Part shown: in pieces, positions 29,026 to 39,142 of the stretch
Position numbering within the stretch: position 1 is the stretch's first letter
Layout of the letters: each line of letters opens with the position of its first letter
Source: Chloroflexota bacterium
GTDB lineage: Bacteria; Chloroflexota; Anaerolineae; Aggregatilineales; Phototrophicaceae
Length of the DNA: 64,000 nucleotides
Assembly: GCA_026709625.1 (NCBI GenBank)
Contig: JAPOSR010000034.1
Coordinates: 45,759 to 109,758 of the forward strand
Direction of reading: 5' to 3'
Notes under the pieces: generated by a model
What the model saw: the letters and a program-made list of their open reading frames with translations, nothing else
Databases searched by the model: none
What the model was told of the DNA's origin: nothing
Made by a program: the position numbers and the translations under genes

Positions 29026-30408
29026 CTAGCGAGCGCCGCGCTGCGCCAGCAACCGGCGGTCAATTTCGTCCACGGCGGCTTGATGCGCGCGCCACCAGTC
29101 CGGGTCGCGCTGGGCGTCAAGCTCGGCGACAGTCTTGCCTTGCTGTTCGACCCAGGTGTAATATTTGAGGTTGTGCCAACGTTCACGAGCCGCTCGCGTG
29201 CCTTCCATGATCCAGTCGCCCCCCGCGCGCCGAAAGACGCCCGCGGCGATTGCCAGCGCTGTCGTCTCGTCGAGCGCGCCATGCCGCTCGCGCAAGGCAG
29301 CCAGAACCGATTCATACCGTTCCATGCCATCGGTGGCGATTGTGACCACGACATCGTCGCTGGTGAGCGCATAAAACCTGGCGGTCTTGATCGCGCCGAT
29401 GATATTGCAGATGCCGCTGATCCCCAACAGCCGCGCCAACCGCTCCACGAGGTCGGCAGCCAGTCCCAGGCGGTCGACCAGCGCGCGCCGCCCCGCGTCT
29501 TCGGCGAACAGCCGCAAGCCATCCAGCGCGTCCCGGTCGTCGATGGCCATCAGCGCGTCCATGTTAAACACATTGTGAATCCAGGTCACATGCTTGTCGC
29601 CGATACCCTGGATCTCGTGCGCGCCATAGCCATTGTTGTATAAGGTTGGGCACTGGACCGGCTCCAAGCCGACGATGCGATGGTCGCGCCAGACCTGCTT
29701 GAGCCGGTCGCCCGCCGCGATGGTGCCAGCGCTGCCCATCGCCGAGACAAATGCCGATATCTTGCCCGCGCCGATGCCCGCGCCGCGCAGTTCGTCCGCC
29801 AGCTCGACCAAGGTATTGCCAGTCACATGATAATGAAAGCGATAATTGCCCATCACCTCAAACTGGTTGAGGATGCGGATTTTGGGATCGCTGCCGCGCA
29901 GCCGCTTCACTTCGTCATAGATTTCTTTAACATTGCTCTCGCTGCCGGCTGTGCGGATGATGCGCGCGCCATATTGTTCGATGCGCTGGAAACGCTCTTG
30001 GCTCATCTCTTCGGGCAGCACGACGATGCTGTCATATTCCATGCGGCAGCCGATGAAAGCCCCGCCGATGCCGTAATTGCCGGTCGAGGGCCAGACGAGC
30101 GTGTGCTGGTCGGGGTCGACTTCGCCCAGCAATTGTTTTTCCAACAGCACCGAATACGCCGCGCCCACCTTGTGGCTGCCCGATGGAAAGCGCCCGCCAT
30201 ACAAGACGACTATCGGCGCATCGACGCCGGTCAGCTCGCGCGGCAGCGTCACATGATAGACCTGATTTTGCCCGTCCCGCCAGGTGATGTTGTAGAGGTT
30301 GAGCGGGTTGAGCGGGTCGGCATCCAGCGCGGCCAGCGCATCTGCGCGCACCTGCGGGTCAATGGTCTGCGGATGCAGCATTTCTTCGAAGGTCGGTCCC
30401 GTAATCAT
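29026..30408 (-). CDS. Fold-type II PLP-dependent enzyme (cysteine synthase/dehydratase-like)
   Basis: The PLP Lys lies in FPSGSHKVGAAYSVL (residue 80), followed by WPSTGNYGIGGAF (phosphate/substrate Asn loop) and a SAMGSAGTIAAGDRL glycine loop. 460 aa, longer than cysteine synthases because of a C-terminal extension ending in repeated Trp/Asp/Arg residues. It is not a clear diaminopropionate ammonia-lyase (YgeX) by motif, yet occupies the position YgeX has in other purine clusters. The start overlaps the GT2 stop (ATGA), with AGGAG upstream. Reaction unknown; beta-elimination or beta-replacement is inferred from fold. Confidence 0.82.
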   Translation of the reverse strand: MITGPTFEEMLHPQTIDPQVRADALAALDADPLNPLNLYNITWRDGQNQVYHVTLPRELTGVDAPIVVLYGGRFPSGSHKVGAAYSVLLEKQLLGEVDPDQHTLVWPSTGNYGIGGAFIGCRMEYDSIVVLPEEMSQERFQRIEQYGARIIRTAGSESNVKEIYDEVKRLRGSDPKIRILNQFEVMGNYRFHYHVTGNTLVELADELRGAGIGAGKISAFVSAMGSAGTIAAGDRLKQVWRDHRIVGLEPVQCPTLYNNGYGAHEIQGIGDKHVTWIHNVFNMDALMAIDDRDALDGLRLFAEDAGRRALVDRLGLAADLVERLARLLGISGICNIIGAIKTARFYALTSDDVVVTIATDGMERYESVLAALRERHGALDETTALAIAAGVFRRAGGDWIMEGTRAARERWHNLKYYTWVEQQGKTVAELDAQRDPDWWRAHQAAVDEIDRRLLAQRGAR

Positions 30409-31460
30409 GAAGCGCTCCTGGACTGTTCGCCTTCAGTTTGCCTTGGACCGGGCGCTTTGGCAAGCGCGGGCGCTTCGCCGCCACCGGCCATGGGCAGCCG
30501 TTGATTCGCCACGCGCGGCGGACCCAAGCCAACTGTCGAAGCCACCACATAGAGTGGACGGTCGCGCGCCTCGTCATAACCGCGGGCGACATATTGACCG
30601 ATAACAAAGAGAAAAAAGAGTTGAAAAGAGCTCAGCAGCAGCAGCAGGATGATCGTGGTGGCTTGCCCGCCAAAGAATTCTTCGCCCCTCGTCAGGCGCA
30701 GGATGGTGATCGCCAAGCCTGTCAGCAGCGATGCCACGCCCAGAAACAGGCTCATAACAATCATGATTTGCAGCGGGAAAAACGAAAAGCTGGTTACGGC
30801 ATCGAGCGCGAAGGCGATCATCTTGCGCAGCGGGTATTTTGTTTCGCCCCAGGCGCGCTCTTCACGCACATATTCGATGCCAGTTTGCCGAAAGCCCGCC
30901 CAACTGGTCATGCCACGCACAAAGCGCCGTTGTTCGCGCATCTGCCGCAACACCGCCGCCACCCGCGCATCCATCAGGCGAAAATCGCCCGTGTCGACCG
31001 GAATGTTGATATCGGTGATGCGGTGAAGCAGCCGATAAAACAGCTTGGCGCTCAGCCGCTTCAGCCAGCTTTCGCCCCTGCGGACGGCGCGCACAGCATA
31101 CACCACATCATAGCCTTCTTGCCATTTTTCGATCAAGCGCGGGATAACCGCCGGCGGATCTTGCAAATCGGCGTCTATCAACACTACCGCCCGTCCGCTG
31201 GCATAATCAACGCCAGCTGTCACAGCGACCTGGTGGCCAAAATTGCGCGCGAAGCTGATCACCCGCAAGCGCGGATCGGCCGCCGCCAGATCAAGCATCA
31301 ACTCGCGCGAGCCATCGCTGCTGCCATCATCAACCAGCAGCAATTCCCAGGGTTCGCCCAAGCCATCCATCACGGCGCGCACCTGGGCGGTGAAGGGTCG
31401 CAGGTTGCCGATTTCGTTGTAGACCGGCGCGACAATGGAATACGTCGGGGCTTCGCTCAC
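30405..31460 (-). CDS. GT2 glycosyltransferase, DPM1/GtrB-like with two C-terminal membrane helices
   Basis: Polyprenyl-phosphate glycosyltransferase type. SIVAPVYNEIGNL, LLVDDGSSDGS, SFARNFGHQVAVTAGVDYA and LIDADLQDPP are the GT-A nucleotide-sugar motifs; DTGDFRLMD follows. Two hydrophobic helices lie about residues 230-255 and 265-290, typical of GtrB/ArnC-like proteins. Start GTG 31460 overlaps the upstream stop (GTGA). 351 aa including a Pro/Gly/Ala-rich tail. Its job inside a purine-F420 array is unclear; it may simply share the transcript. Confidence 0.88.
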   Translation of the reverse strand: MSEAPTYSIVAPVYNEIGNLRPFTAQVRAVMDGLGEPWELLLVDDGSSDGSRELMLDLAAADPRLRVISFARNFGHQVAVTAGVDYASGRAVVLIDADLQDPPAVIPRLIEKWQEGYDVVYAVRAVRRGESWLKRLSAKLFYRLLHRITDINIPVDTGDFRLMDARVAAVLRQMREQRRFVRGMTSWAGFRQTGIEYVREERAWGETKYPLRKMIAFALDAVTSFSFFPLQIMIVMSLFLGVASLLTGLAITILRLTRGEEFFGGQATTIILLLLLSSFQLFFLFVIGQYVARGYDEARDRPLYVVASTVGLGPPRVANQRLPMAGGGEAPALAKAPGPRQTEGEQSRSAS

Positions 31461-32713
31461 AGCAGTCCGATTCCCTCGAGTCGCCCGAGCGCCACATCGA
31501 CATCGGCCGGCAGCGACCGCGCCGAGGCGACGCTCTGGCGGACTCTGGCGATGTCTTTCAGCCCGTTGCCGGTGCTGACGATGCAGATGTCTGAGTCGCG
31601 GTCGATGATGCCTTTGGCCAGCGCTTGTTCGACGCCAGCTGTGGCAGCCGCGGCCGCTGGCTCGGCAAAGACCCCGCACAGTTTGCCCAGCAGCGGGATG
31701 GCCTTCAAAATGTGCGCGTCGCTGACTGTGACAAATGCGCCTTGGGTCTCTCGCACGGCGCGGAGGGCTTTGCTGCGGTCGCGGGGCAGCTCGGCGGCGA
31801 TGCTGTCGGCGATGGTGTTGACGACTCGGCGGGTGATCGCCGACGGCGCCAAGCCGGCCCGCCAGGCATCAGCGAGCGCGGCGCTGCCCGCGGCCTGCAC
31901 GCCCAGCAAGCGCGGCATCTTCTCGATCCACCCCAGCTGCAGCAAGTCAAAAAAACCTTTGTAGATGCCGCTGATGATGCTGCCATCGCCCACGCTCACC
32001 GCCACGACATCGGGCGCGCGCCAGCCCATCTGTTCGGCGATTTCCAGCGCGACTGTCTTTTTTCCTTCGGTTGTGAAAGGGTTGACGCCGGTATTGCGCG
32101 AATACCAGCCGAATGCCGCGCAGGCTCGCGTACACAATTCATAGGCATCGTCATAGCTGCCATCCACCAGAAACACCTGCGCGCCATAGACCAGTGGCTG
32201 GGCGATCTTTGCGGGCGGCGCATCGCGAGGCACAAAAATGACAGTGGCGATTTGCTCCAGCCCCGCGCCCAAGCCCGCCAAAGCCGCCGCGGCATTGCCC
32301 GTGCTGGCTGTGGCGACCACTTCGATGCCGGCTTGCAGCGCCCGCGCCACGACCAAGGAGCTGGCGCGGTCTTTCAGCGAGCCAGTCGGGTTCAGCCCCT
32401 CGTCTTTGACCCAAACGTGCCGCGCGCCCAGTTTTTCCGCCAGCCGCGGCGCATGATAGAGCGGCGTCCAGCCGACAGCCTGCGGCGGCAGCTGACTGTC
32501 GCAGGCCAGGGGCAGCAAAGGCAGATAACGCCAGTGATTGGCGGTTTGCCCCGCGCTGATGGCATCACGGTCCAAGCTCGCGCGCAGGGCCGCGTAATCA
32601 TAAACGACATCCAAGGTCCCCAGCTCGCCGTGATGCGGGCAAGCATAGTCTTGCTCGCCCGGGGCAAAGCGGCAGCCGCCAACGACACAGCGCAATTCCT
32701 GGATAGCCGCCAC
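31457..32713 (-). CDS. Threonine synthase-like PLP enzyme
   Basis: Fold-type II PLP protein: N-terminal cysteine-containing region (RCVVGGCRFAPGEQDYACPHHG), then VKDEGLNPTGSLKDRAS with the PLP Lys, ATASTGNAAAALAGLG and SVGDGSIISGIYKGF. 418 aa, GTG start. Close to bacterial threonine synthases, and such genes recur beside YgeW/carbamate kinase genes. The substrate may be an amino-acid phosphate or an open-chain purine breakdown product. 20 bases downstream of carbamate kinase. Confidence 0.83.
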   Translation of the reverse strand: MAAIQELRCVVGGCRFAPGEQDYACPHHGELGTLDVVYDYAALRASLDRDAISAGQTANHWRYLPLLPLACDSQLPPQAVGWTPLYHAPRLAEKLGARHVWVKDEGLNPTGSLKDRASSLVVARALQAGIEVVATASTGNAAAALAGLGAGLEQIATVIFVPRDAPPAKIAQPLVYGAQVFLVDGSYDDAYELCTRACAAFGWYSRNTGVNPFTTEGKKTVALEIAEQMGWRAPDVVAVSVGDGSIISGIYKGFFDLLQLGWIEKMPRLLGVQAAGSAALADAWRAGLAPSAITRRVVNTIADSIAAELPRDRSKALRAVRETQGAFVTVSDAHILKAIPLLGKLCGVFAEPAAAAATAGVEQALAKGIIDRDSDICIVSTGNGLKDIARVRQSVASARSLPADVDVALGRLEGIGLL

Positions 32714-32733
32714 TTCTGCCTGTCACCCGCCTC

Positions 32734-33693
32734 TCAGCCGCTGCCGCCTGGCACGATGCGCGTGCCCGTCTGGTGATGCAAGGCGCGCGTGATATTGGGC
32801 GGGTCGGTGATGATGGCGCGCGGACCGCCATTGTGCACAAAGTCGATCGCCGATTCGATCTTGGGATACATGCTGCCCGGCGGGAATTGCCCTTCGTTCA
32901 GGTAGCGCCGCGCCTCAGCAAGCGTCAGCTCGTCCAAGGGCTGCTGCTGCGACGTGCGGAAATTGAGGCAGGCTTTCTCGACGCCGGTCGAGATCAACAG
33001 CAGGTCGGCGCGCAAGGTCTGCGCCAAGAGGCTGCTGGCGCGGTCTTTGTCGATGACGGCATCGACGCCGCGCAAACTGCCCACTTCGTTGCGCACCACC
33101 GGCACGCCGCCGCCGCCGCAGACGATGACGATATAGCCCGCCAGCACCAAAGCCTGGATGGCATTGATCTCGTTGACCACAATCGGCTTGGGCGAAGCCA
33201 CCACGCGCCGCCAGCCGCGGCCGGCTTCTTTTCTCACCTGCCAGCCCTCGAGGCGCCCCGCCAGCGCTTCCGCCTCGGTCATATAGCCGCCCACTGGCTT
33301 GTCGGGGTTGGCGAAGGCTGGATCGTCGGGGTCGACGCAAATCTGGGTGATGATGGTGGCGACCGTATGATTCATGCCCTCGCGGCGCAGCGAGTTCGCC
33401 AGCGCTTGCTGCAGCATATAGCCGATGCTGCCTTGCGTATCCGCAACCGCCAGGTCGAGCGGCACGCCATGCAGGTTGGCGACGCGCGTGGCAATCTCGG
33501 CGCGATTCATAATGTAACCCACCTGGGGACCATTGCCATGCGTGACCACCACCTGCCAGCCAGCGCGTGTCATCGCGGCGATGTGCCGGCAAGTTTCGCG
33601 CACCGACTCCCATTGGCTTTCGGTATCGGGTTTGGCGGGATCGGCAATCAGCGAGTTGCCGCCGATCGCCACCACCACCAATTTTTCGATCAT
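32734..33693 (-). CDS. arcC: Carbamate kinase
   Basis: Makes ATP from carbamoyl phosphate (fermentative direction). VVAIGGNSLI, VVTHGNGPQVGY, GGGGVPVV, VDAVIDKDRASSLLA and GSMYPKIESAIDFV are all diagnostic. 319 aa, AAGGA upstream of the ATG. Directly downstream of the YgeW-like carbamoyltransferase, so carbamoyl phosphate released there can be used for substrate-level phosphorylation, the energy-yielding end of the pathway. Confidence 0.95.
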   Translation of the reverse strand: MIEKLVVVAIGGNSLIADPAKPDTESQWESVRETCRHIAAMTRAGWQVVVTHGNGPQVGYIMNRAEIATRVANLHGVPLDLAVADTQGSIGYMLQQALANSLRREGMNHTVATIITQICVDPDDPAFANPDKPVGGYMTEAEALAGRLEGWQVRKEAGRGWRRVVASPKPIVVNEINAIQALVLAGYIVIVCGGGGVPVVRNEVGSLRGVDAVIDKDRASSLLAQTLRADLLLISTGVEKACLNFRTSQQQPLDELTLAEARRYLNEGQFPPGSMYPKIESAIDFVHNGGPRAIITDPPNITRALHHQTGTRIVPGGSG

Positions 33694-33729
33694 GCCGAGC
33701 GTCCTTCGCTACCTGCTCGCCGAAAAAAA

Positions 33730-34710
<981 letters not shown>

Positions 34711-34724
34711 ACAAGGCTCCTGTG

Positions 34725-35951
34725 CTACTGCTTGTCTATTTGCGCGCCGTCCAGCGTTTGGCGCAGAATGGTGGGAAAAAGCGCGTACCACTCGGTTGAG
34801 CGCACGACATCGTCCAGCGGCACCTGGTCGAGCACCGTATGGGCGTGGATCTCGTTGCCAGGCGCGAAGCCGATGCTGGGTATGCCCGCCTTGCCAGCCC
34901 AATAGATGCCATTGGTAGAAAAGTCCCACTTGCCCGTGTCGACCGGCCCATAGAGCACTTCGGCGGCAGCGCAGCCCGCCTGCACGATTGGCTCGTCTTC
35001 TTCGTAGGCCCAGGCCGGATAGATCTTGTCCAGCGGGAAGACAAAGCCGGTATAACTCGGCTCGTCATAGACCAGGATTTCCGCCTGAATGTCATCGCGG
35101 TGTCCAATGATGTCGCGCAGACGCCGCAGTTCTGATTCTGGATCTTCGCCAAACGTGATGCGGCGGTCGACATAGATAGTCGCTTCGTCAGGCACGGCGT
35201 TGATGCTGGGCGTCTTGACAGCCATATCGGTCACGGTGATGCGCCCCTGCCCGAGGAAGTCATGGTCGCCCAGATCTGGCTCGATATGGCTGATGCGCTC
35301 GATGACCGGCAGCAGCTTGTAGATAGCGTTGTCGCCGAGATAATTGCTGGCGGCATGGGCGCTTTTGCCCTTCGCCACGATTTTGAACTCCACGCGCCCC
35401 TTATGTCCGCGATAAATCTGCATCATGGTTGGCTCGCCGATGACGACAAAGTCAGGTTTGATACCCTCGGTCTGCACGAAAGCGTGTGGCGCTTGGCCGT
35501 CGTTCCATTCTTCCATATTGCCAAAATAATAGGCGGTGAAGCCCTCCAGCAAGCCCATCTGCCGCGCCAGAGCCAAGCCATAGACCATGCCGGGGGTGCT
35601 GCCTTTTTCATCGCATGCGCCGCGCGCATACAGGATGCCATCTTCGATCTTGCCAGTGAACGGATCCCATTCCCATTCGTCAGGATCGCCTATGCCGACG
35701 GTGTCAATGTGGCTGTCATACAGCAGAATGCGGCTGCCATTGCCGATGCGCCCAACGACATTGCCCATCTTGTCCCAGAATATCTCGTCATAACCCAGCG
35801 CTTTCATCTCCACAGCGATGCGCTCGCCACAAGCCCGTATCTGGCTGTCCATGCTGGGGATGGCGCAGATTTCGCGCAAGAAGCCGATGATGTCTTCGCG
35901 CTTGCTTTCGACTTCGCGGCGCAGCGCCTGCAATGTTGTGTGTTGAACCAT
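34725..35951 (-). CDS. ygeY: YgeY-like M20-family metallopeptidase/deacylase
   Basis: M20 zinc hydrolase. Metal ligands: LLYDSHIDTVG (HxD), GACDEKGSTPG (Asp), GNMEEWNDG (Glu-Glu) and the C-terminal GNEIHAHTVLD His. The dimerisation-domain signature GKSAHAASNYLGDNAIY is present. 408 aa from ATG 35951 (GGGAG just upstream). In related clusters YgeY neighbours YgeW and SsnA; its natural substrate is not established but is probably an N-carbamoyl or N-acyl intermediate. 14 bases upstream of ygeW. Confidence 0.9.
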   Translation of the reverse strand: MVQHTTLQALRREVESKREDIIGFLREICAIPSMDSQIRACGERIAVEMKALGYDEIFWDKMGNVVGRIGNGSRILLYDSHIDTVGIGDPDEWEWDPFTGKIEDGILYARGACDEKGSTPGMVYGLALARQMGLLEGFTAYYFGNMEEWNDGQAPHAFVQTEGIKPDFVVIGEPTMMQIYRGHKGRVEFKIVAKGKSAHAASNYLGDNAIYKLLPVIERISHIEPDLGDHDFLGQGRITVTDMAVKTPSINAVPDEATIYVDRRITFGEDPESELRRLRDIIGHRDDIQAEILVYDEPSYTGFVFPLDKIYPAWAYEEDEPIVQAGCAAAEVLYGPVDTGKWDFSTNGIYWAGKAGIPSIGFAPGNEIHAHTVLDQVPLDDVVRSTEWYALFPTILRQTLDGAQIDKQ

Positions 35952-36030
35952 TTCTCCCGCCTGGACAACTCTTTCCTTAAGCCGGCTATTGTAACCAGAA
36001 ATCAGTATTTTCAAAAGCGTGCTTTGCGAG

Positions 36031-36050
36031 AGGAGTGGTGAATGCGAGGA
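36031..36050. repeat. Solitary terminus of the MITE-like element
   Basis: AGGAGTGGTGAATGCGAGGA matches the terminal and subterminal bases of the elements at 48.4 and 50.4 kb, differing at one or two positions. No internal element sequence follows. It lies between the adenine deaminase stop and the YgeY start, probably a relic of excision or a truncated insertion. Could be coincidence given its length. Confidence 0.4.
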
Positions 36051-36066
36051 TGCGCCGCCAGCGCGC

Positions 36067-37776
36067 CTACTGCACAAATAGATCGACAACCTCGAACCGT
36101 TCGACATCGACCAGTCCGTGGTCGGTCAACTTCAAGCAGGGGATGACCTCCAAGCCCATAAAGCTCATCGCCATAAAGGGGTCGGGCAGAGAGCTGCCCA
36201 GCGATTGCGCGGCGCGTACCATCCGGTCATAGTCGGCGCGCACCTCTTCAATCGGCGCTTCGCTGAGCAAGCCGGCCACGGGCAGCGGCAAGCTCGCCAG
36301 GATGCGCTCGCCATCCACGGCGACCAAGCCACCGCCGCCATCCGCCAGCGCCAATGCGGCCGCGCGCATGCTGCTGTCGTCGACGCCGATGACAGCCAGG
36401 TTGTGGTGGTCGTGCGCGACTGTCCCGGCGATGGCACCGCGCTGCAAGCCAAATCCCTTGATGAAGCCCAAGCCGACCTTGCCACTGGCGCGATGCCGCT
36501 CGATCATGGCGAACTTCAATATATCGCGCTCGACATCGCTGACCGCGCAGCCCTTGACGATGCGGGCGCTTTCGACCAGATGCCGCGTAACCACTTGGTC
36601 CAGCACTGTACCGATGACGCGGATTGTTTCGCCGCGCGCCGGAATCGTGAAATCCAGCGAAGCGCCGCCGATGTTGACGCTGGCTGGCCGGTCAAGCGGC
36701 CGCGCCTGCCTGCGCTGGCTGAGCATGATGCCGTCTTTTGCCACCAGCTCGCCGCCGCGATACACCTGCTGCGCGTGAAAATCGCGCAGGTCGGGCAGGA
36801 CCAGCAGATCCGCATAGCGGCCGGGCACCACTGCGCCATATTTGCGCAAACCAAAGTGCCGGGCTGTGTTATAGCTGCCCATGCGGATGGCCATGACGGG
36901 GTCGATGCCCGCCGCGATGGCTTGGCGCAGCATGAAGTCGATGGAGCCTTCGTCAATGAGGTCAGCCGGGACGCGGTCGTCGGTGCAGAAGCAGATTGCG
37001 CTGTGATTTTCGGGCGTGATGAGCGGCAGCAGCGGCAGCAGGTTGCGCGTAGTCGTTCCCTCGCGGATAAAAATGGTCAAGCCCAGGCGCAGTTTCTCGC
37101 GCGCTTCCGCCAGCGTCGTGCATTCGTGCTCACTCTGGACGCCAGCCGCCACATAGGCATTTAGGCGCTTGCCCGTCATCGCCGGCGCGTGCCCGTCCAA
37201 TGCGCGGTCCGCAAAGAGCGCCAGCTTGTCTAGCATGCCTTCATCACCCAGCGCCACGCCCGGATAATTCATCAACTCCGCCAAGCCCGGCACCCAGGGA
37301 TGATCCAGCAGCGGCGCAAGATCGGCCGCTTCGAGCCGAGCGCCAGAGGTTTCCATGCGCGTGGCCGGCACGCAGCTTGACGCCATGACAAACATACTCA
37401 GCTGTCCGCGTCTAGCTCGCTCCAGCATATAGTGAATGCCAGCGATGCCCAGCACATTGGCGATCTCGTGCGGGTCGGTGATTACGGTGGTGACGCCGCG
37501 CGGCAAGACAGCCCGGGCGAATTCCGGCGGCGTCACCAAGCTGCTTTCGATATGCACATGCGCGTCGATCAACCCGGGCGTGACATAGCTGCCATCCAGA
37601 TCAACTTCGCTTGCGCCAGCATAGCCATCGCCAAGCGCCACGACATGCCGGTCGTGCACAGCGATATCGGTGAGATAAATCTCGCCGCTGATGACATTGA
37701 CCAGGCGGGCATCGCGCAGGACGAGGTCGCACTCAATCTCTCCGCGCGCCGCCGCCAAACGATCGACAATAGACAT
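36067..37776 (-). CDS. ade: Adenine deaminase
   Basis: Hydrolyses adenine to hypoxanthine and ammonia with a dinuclear metal site. LIDAHVHIESSLVTP, TDPHEIANVLG, GVTTVITDP and the C-terminal GTVAHDHHNLAVIG and GGLVAVDGE segments are diagnostic. 569 aa is standard. GGAGG precedes the ATG; 16 bases after the 8-oxoguanine-deaminase-like gene. It feeds hypoxanthine to the molybdenum hydroxylase encoded downstream in the same array. Confidence 0.95.
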   Translation of the reverse strand: MSIVDRLAAARGEIECDLVLRDARLVNVISGEIYLTDIAVHDRHVVALGDGYAGASEVDLDGSYVTPGLIDAHVHIESSLVTPPEFARAVLPRGVTTVITDPHEIANVLGIAGIHYMLERARRGQLSMFVMASSCVPATRMETSGARLEAADLAPLLDHPWVPGLAELMNYPGVALGDEGMLDKLALFADRALDGHAPAMTGKRLNAYVAAGVQSEHECTTLAEAREKLRLGLTIFIREGTTTRNLLPLLPLITPENHSAICFCTDDRVPADLIDEGSIDFMLRQAIAAGIDPVMAIRMGSYNTARHFGLRKYGAVVPGRYADLLVLPDLRDFHAQQVYRGGELVAKDGIMLSQRRQARPLDRPASVNIGGASLDFTIPARGETIRVIGTVLDQVVTRHLVESARIVKGCAVSDVERDILKFAMIERHRASGKVGLGFIKGFGLQRGAIAGTVAHDHHNLAVIGVDDSSMRAAALALADGGGGLVAVDGERILASLPLPVAGLLSEAPIEEVRADYDRMVRAAQSLGSSLPDPFMAMSFMGLEVIPCLKLTDHGLVDVERFEVVDLFVQ

Positions 37777-37792
37777 GAAACCGCCTCCGAAT

Positions 37793-39142
37793 TCAGCGCT
37801 CGCCGCGAATCAGCTGCATCGACAGCTTGTTGTGCGCCGCCACCAAGCTCGGCGCATCGACCGTCAGCAGCCTGCCATCTTCGACGACAATGCGCCCGTT
37901 GATAATGGACAGGTCGACGCGCTGGGGCTGACAAAATACCAGCGCGGCCAGCGGGTCGCTCAATGCGCCAGCCAATGCGATATCGTCCAGCCGAAACGCA
38001 ATTAAATCCGCCGACATGCCCGGCGCAAGGCGGCCAATATCGTCACGCCCCAGCACGCGCGCTCCGCCCACAGTCGCCACTTCCAGCGCCTCGCGAGCCG
38101 AAAAGCTGGCGGGACCGCCCAAAACCCGCTGCAGCAGCATGGCTTGCCGCGCCTCGCCCAGCAGATGCCCGCTGTCGTTGGAAGCCGAGCCATCGACGCC
38201 CAGCCCAACAGGCACGCCACGATCCAGCATCGTCCGCACTGGGGCAATCCCCGAAGCCAGCCGCATATTGGACGAGGGACAATGACAAACGCCTGTGCCG
38301 GTGCGCGCAAACAGGTCGATGGCGGCGCTGTCCAGCTTGACGCAATGCGCATGCCAGACATCATCGCCAACCCAGCCGACAGCTTCTGCATAGTCGCCGG
38401 GTCGCAGGCCAAATCGCTCCAGGCTATAGGCGACATCATCAGCGGTCTCGGCTAGATGGGTGTGCAGCTGCGCGCCATAGGCTCGCGCCAGCGCTGCCGA
38501 CTCGCGCATGAGATCGACAGACACGCTGAAAGGCGAGCAGGGCGCCGCCACGATCTGCAGCATGGATTGGGGCGCTGGGTCATGCCAGGTTTCGATCAGA
38601 CGCCGCGTATCGCGCAGGATATCGTCTTCGTCTTCCACCAGATGGTCGGGTGGCAGTCCGCCGGCGCTTTCGCCGACGCTCATGCTGCCACGAGCCGCAT
38701 GCAAGCGAATGCCCAGCTCCTGCGCGGCGCGGATCTCGTCCTCGAGCTGGACATCGTTGGGAAACACATAGTGGTGATCGCTGGCGGTCGTGCAGCCGGA
38801 GAGCAGCAGCTCCGCCATAGCCAGCTTTGCCGCCGTATACACATGCTCGGCGCGCAGCTGCGCCCAGATGGGATAACAGGTTCGCAGCCATGCGAAGAGA
38901 TCCCCCTGCTGGGCGAGGACGCGCGTCAGACTCTGGAACATGTGATGGTGCGTGTTAATTAAGCCCGGCAAGACGACATGCCGCGACAAGTCGATAACGC
39001 GGTCGGCAGTCGCAGGCGCTTCGCCAGCGCCCAGCTCGATGATGATCTTGTCTTGCGCGAGCAGCCAGGCATTCGACAACTCGCCCCGCTCGGCATCCAT
39101 GGTCGCCAGCCGCTGGATATTCTTCAGCAGCATGGTTGTCAT
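37793..39142 (-). CDS. 8-oxoguanine deaminase-like amidohydrolase
   Basis: Metal-dependent deaminase of the TrzN/AtzB/8-oxoguanine deaminase group. LINTHHHMFQSLTR (HxH), HTHLAETADD, WHAHCVKLD, and LGVDGSASND (Asp). 449 aa. Its ATG overlaps the folD stop by 4 bases. In the purine setting, deamination of guanine or 8-oxoguanine is the best guess. Distinct from the SsnA-like paralogue 9 kb downstream, so two deaminases of this fold are present besides Ade. Confidence 0.87.
   Translation of the reverse strand: MTTMLLKNIQRLATMDAERGELSNAWLLAQDKIIIELGAGEAPATADRVIDLSRHVVLPGLINTHHHMFQSLTRVLAQQGDLFAWLRTCYPIWAQLRAEHVYTAAKLAMAELLLSGCTTASDHHYVFPNDVQLEDEIRAAQELGIRLHAARGSMSVGESAGGLPPDHLVEDEDDILRDTRRLIETWHDPAPQSMLQIVAAPCSPFSVSVDLMRESAALARAYGAQLHTHLAETADDVAYSLERFGLRPGDYAEAVGWVGDDVWHAHCVKLDSAAIDLFARTGTGVCHCPSSNMRLASGIAPVRTMLDRGVPVGLGVDGSASNDSGHLLGEARQAMLLQRVLGGPASFSAREALEVATVGGARVLGRDDIGRLAPGMSADLIAFRLDDIALAGALSDPLAALVFCQPQRVDLSIINGRIVVEDGRLLTVDAPSLVAAHNKLSMQLIRGER

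Noticed and set aside
29026..30408. Assignment of the PLP enzyme as YgeX (diaminopropionate ammonia-lyase)
   Set aside because: Context would allow it, but the Lys loop and overall pattern look cysteine-synthase-like and YgeX hallmarks are not evident.
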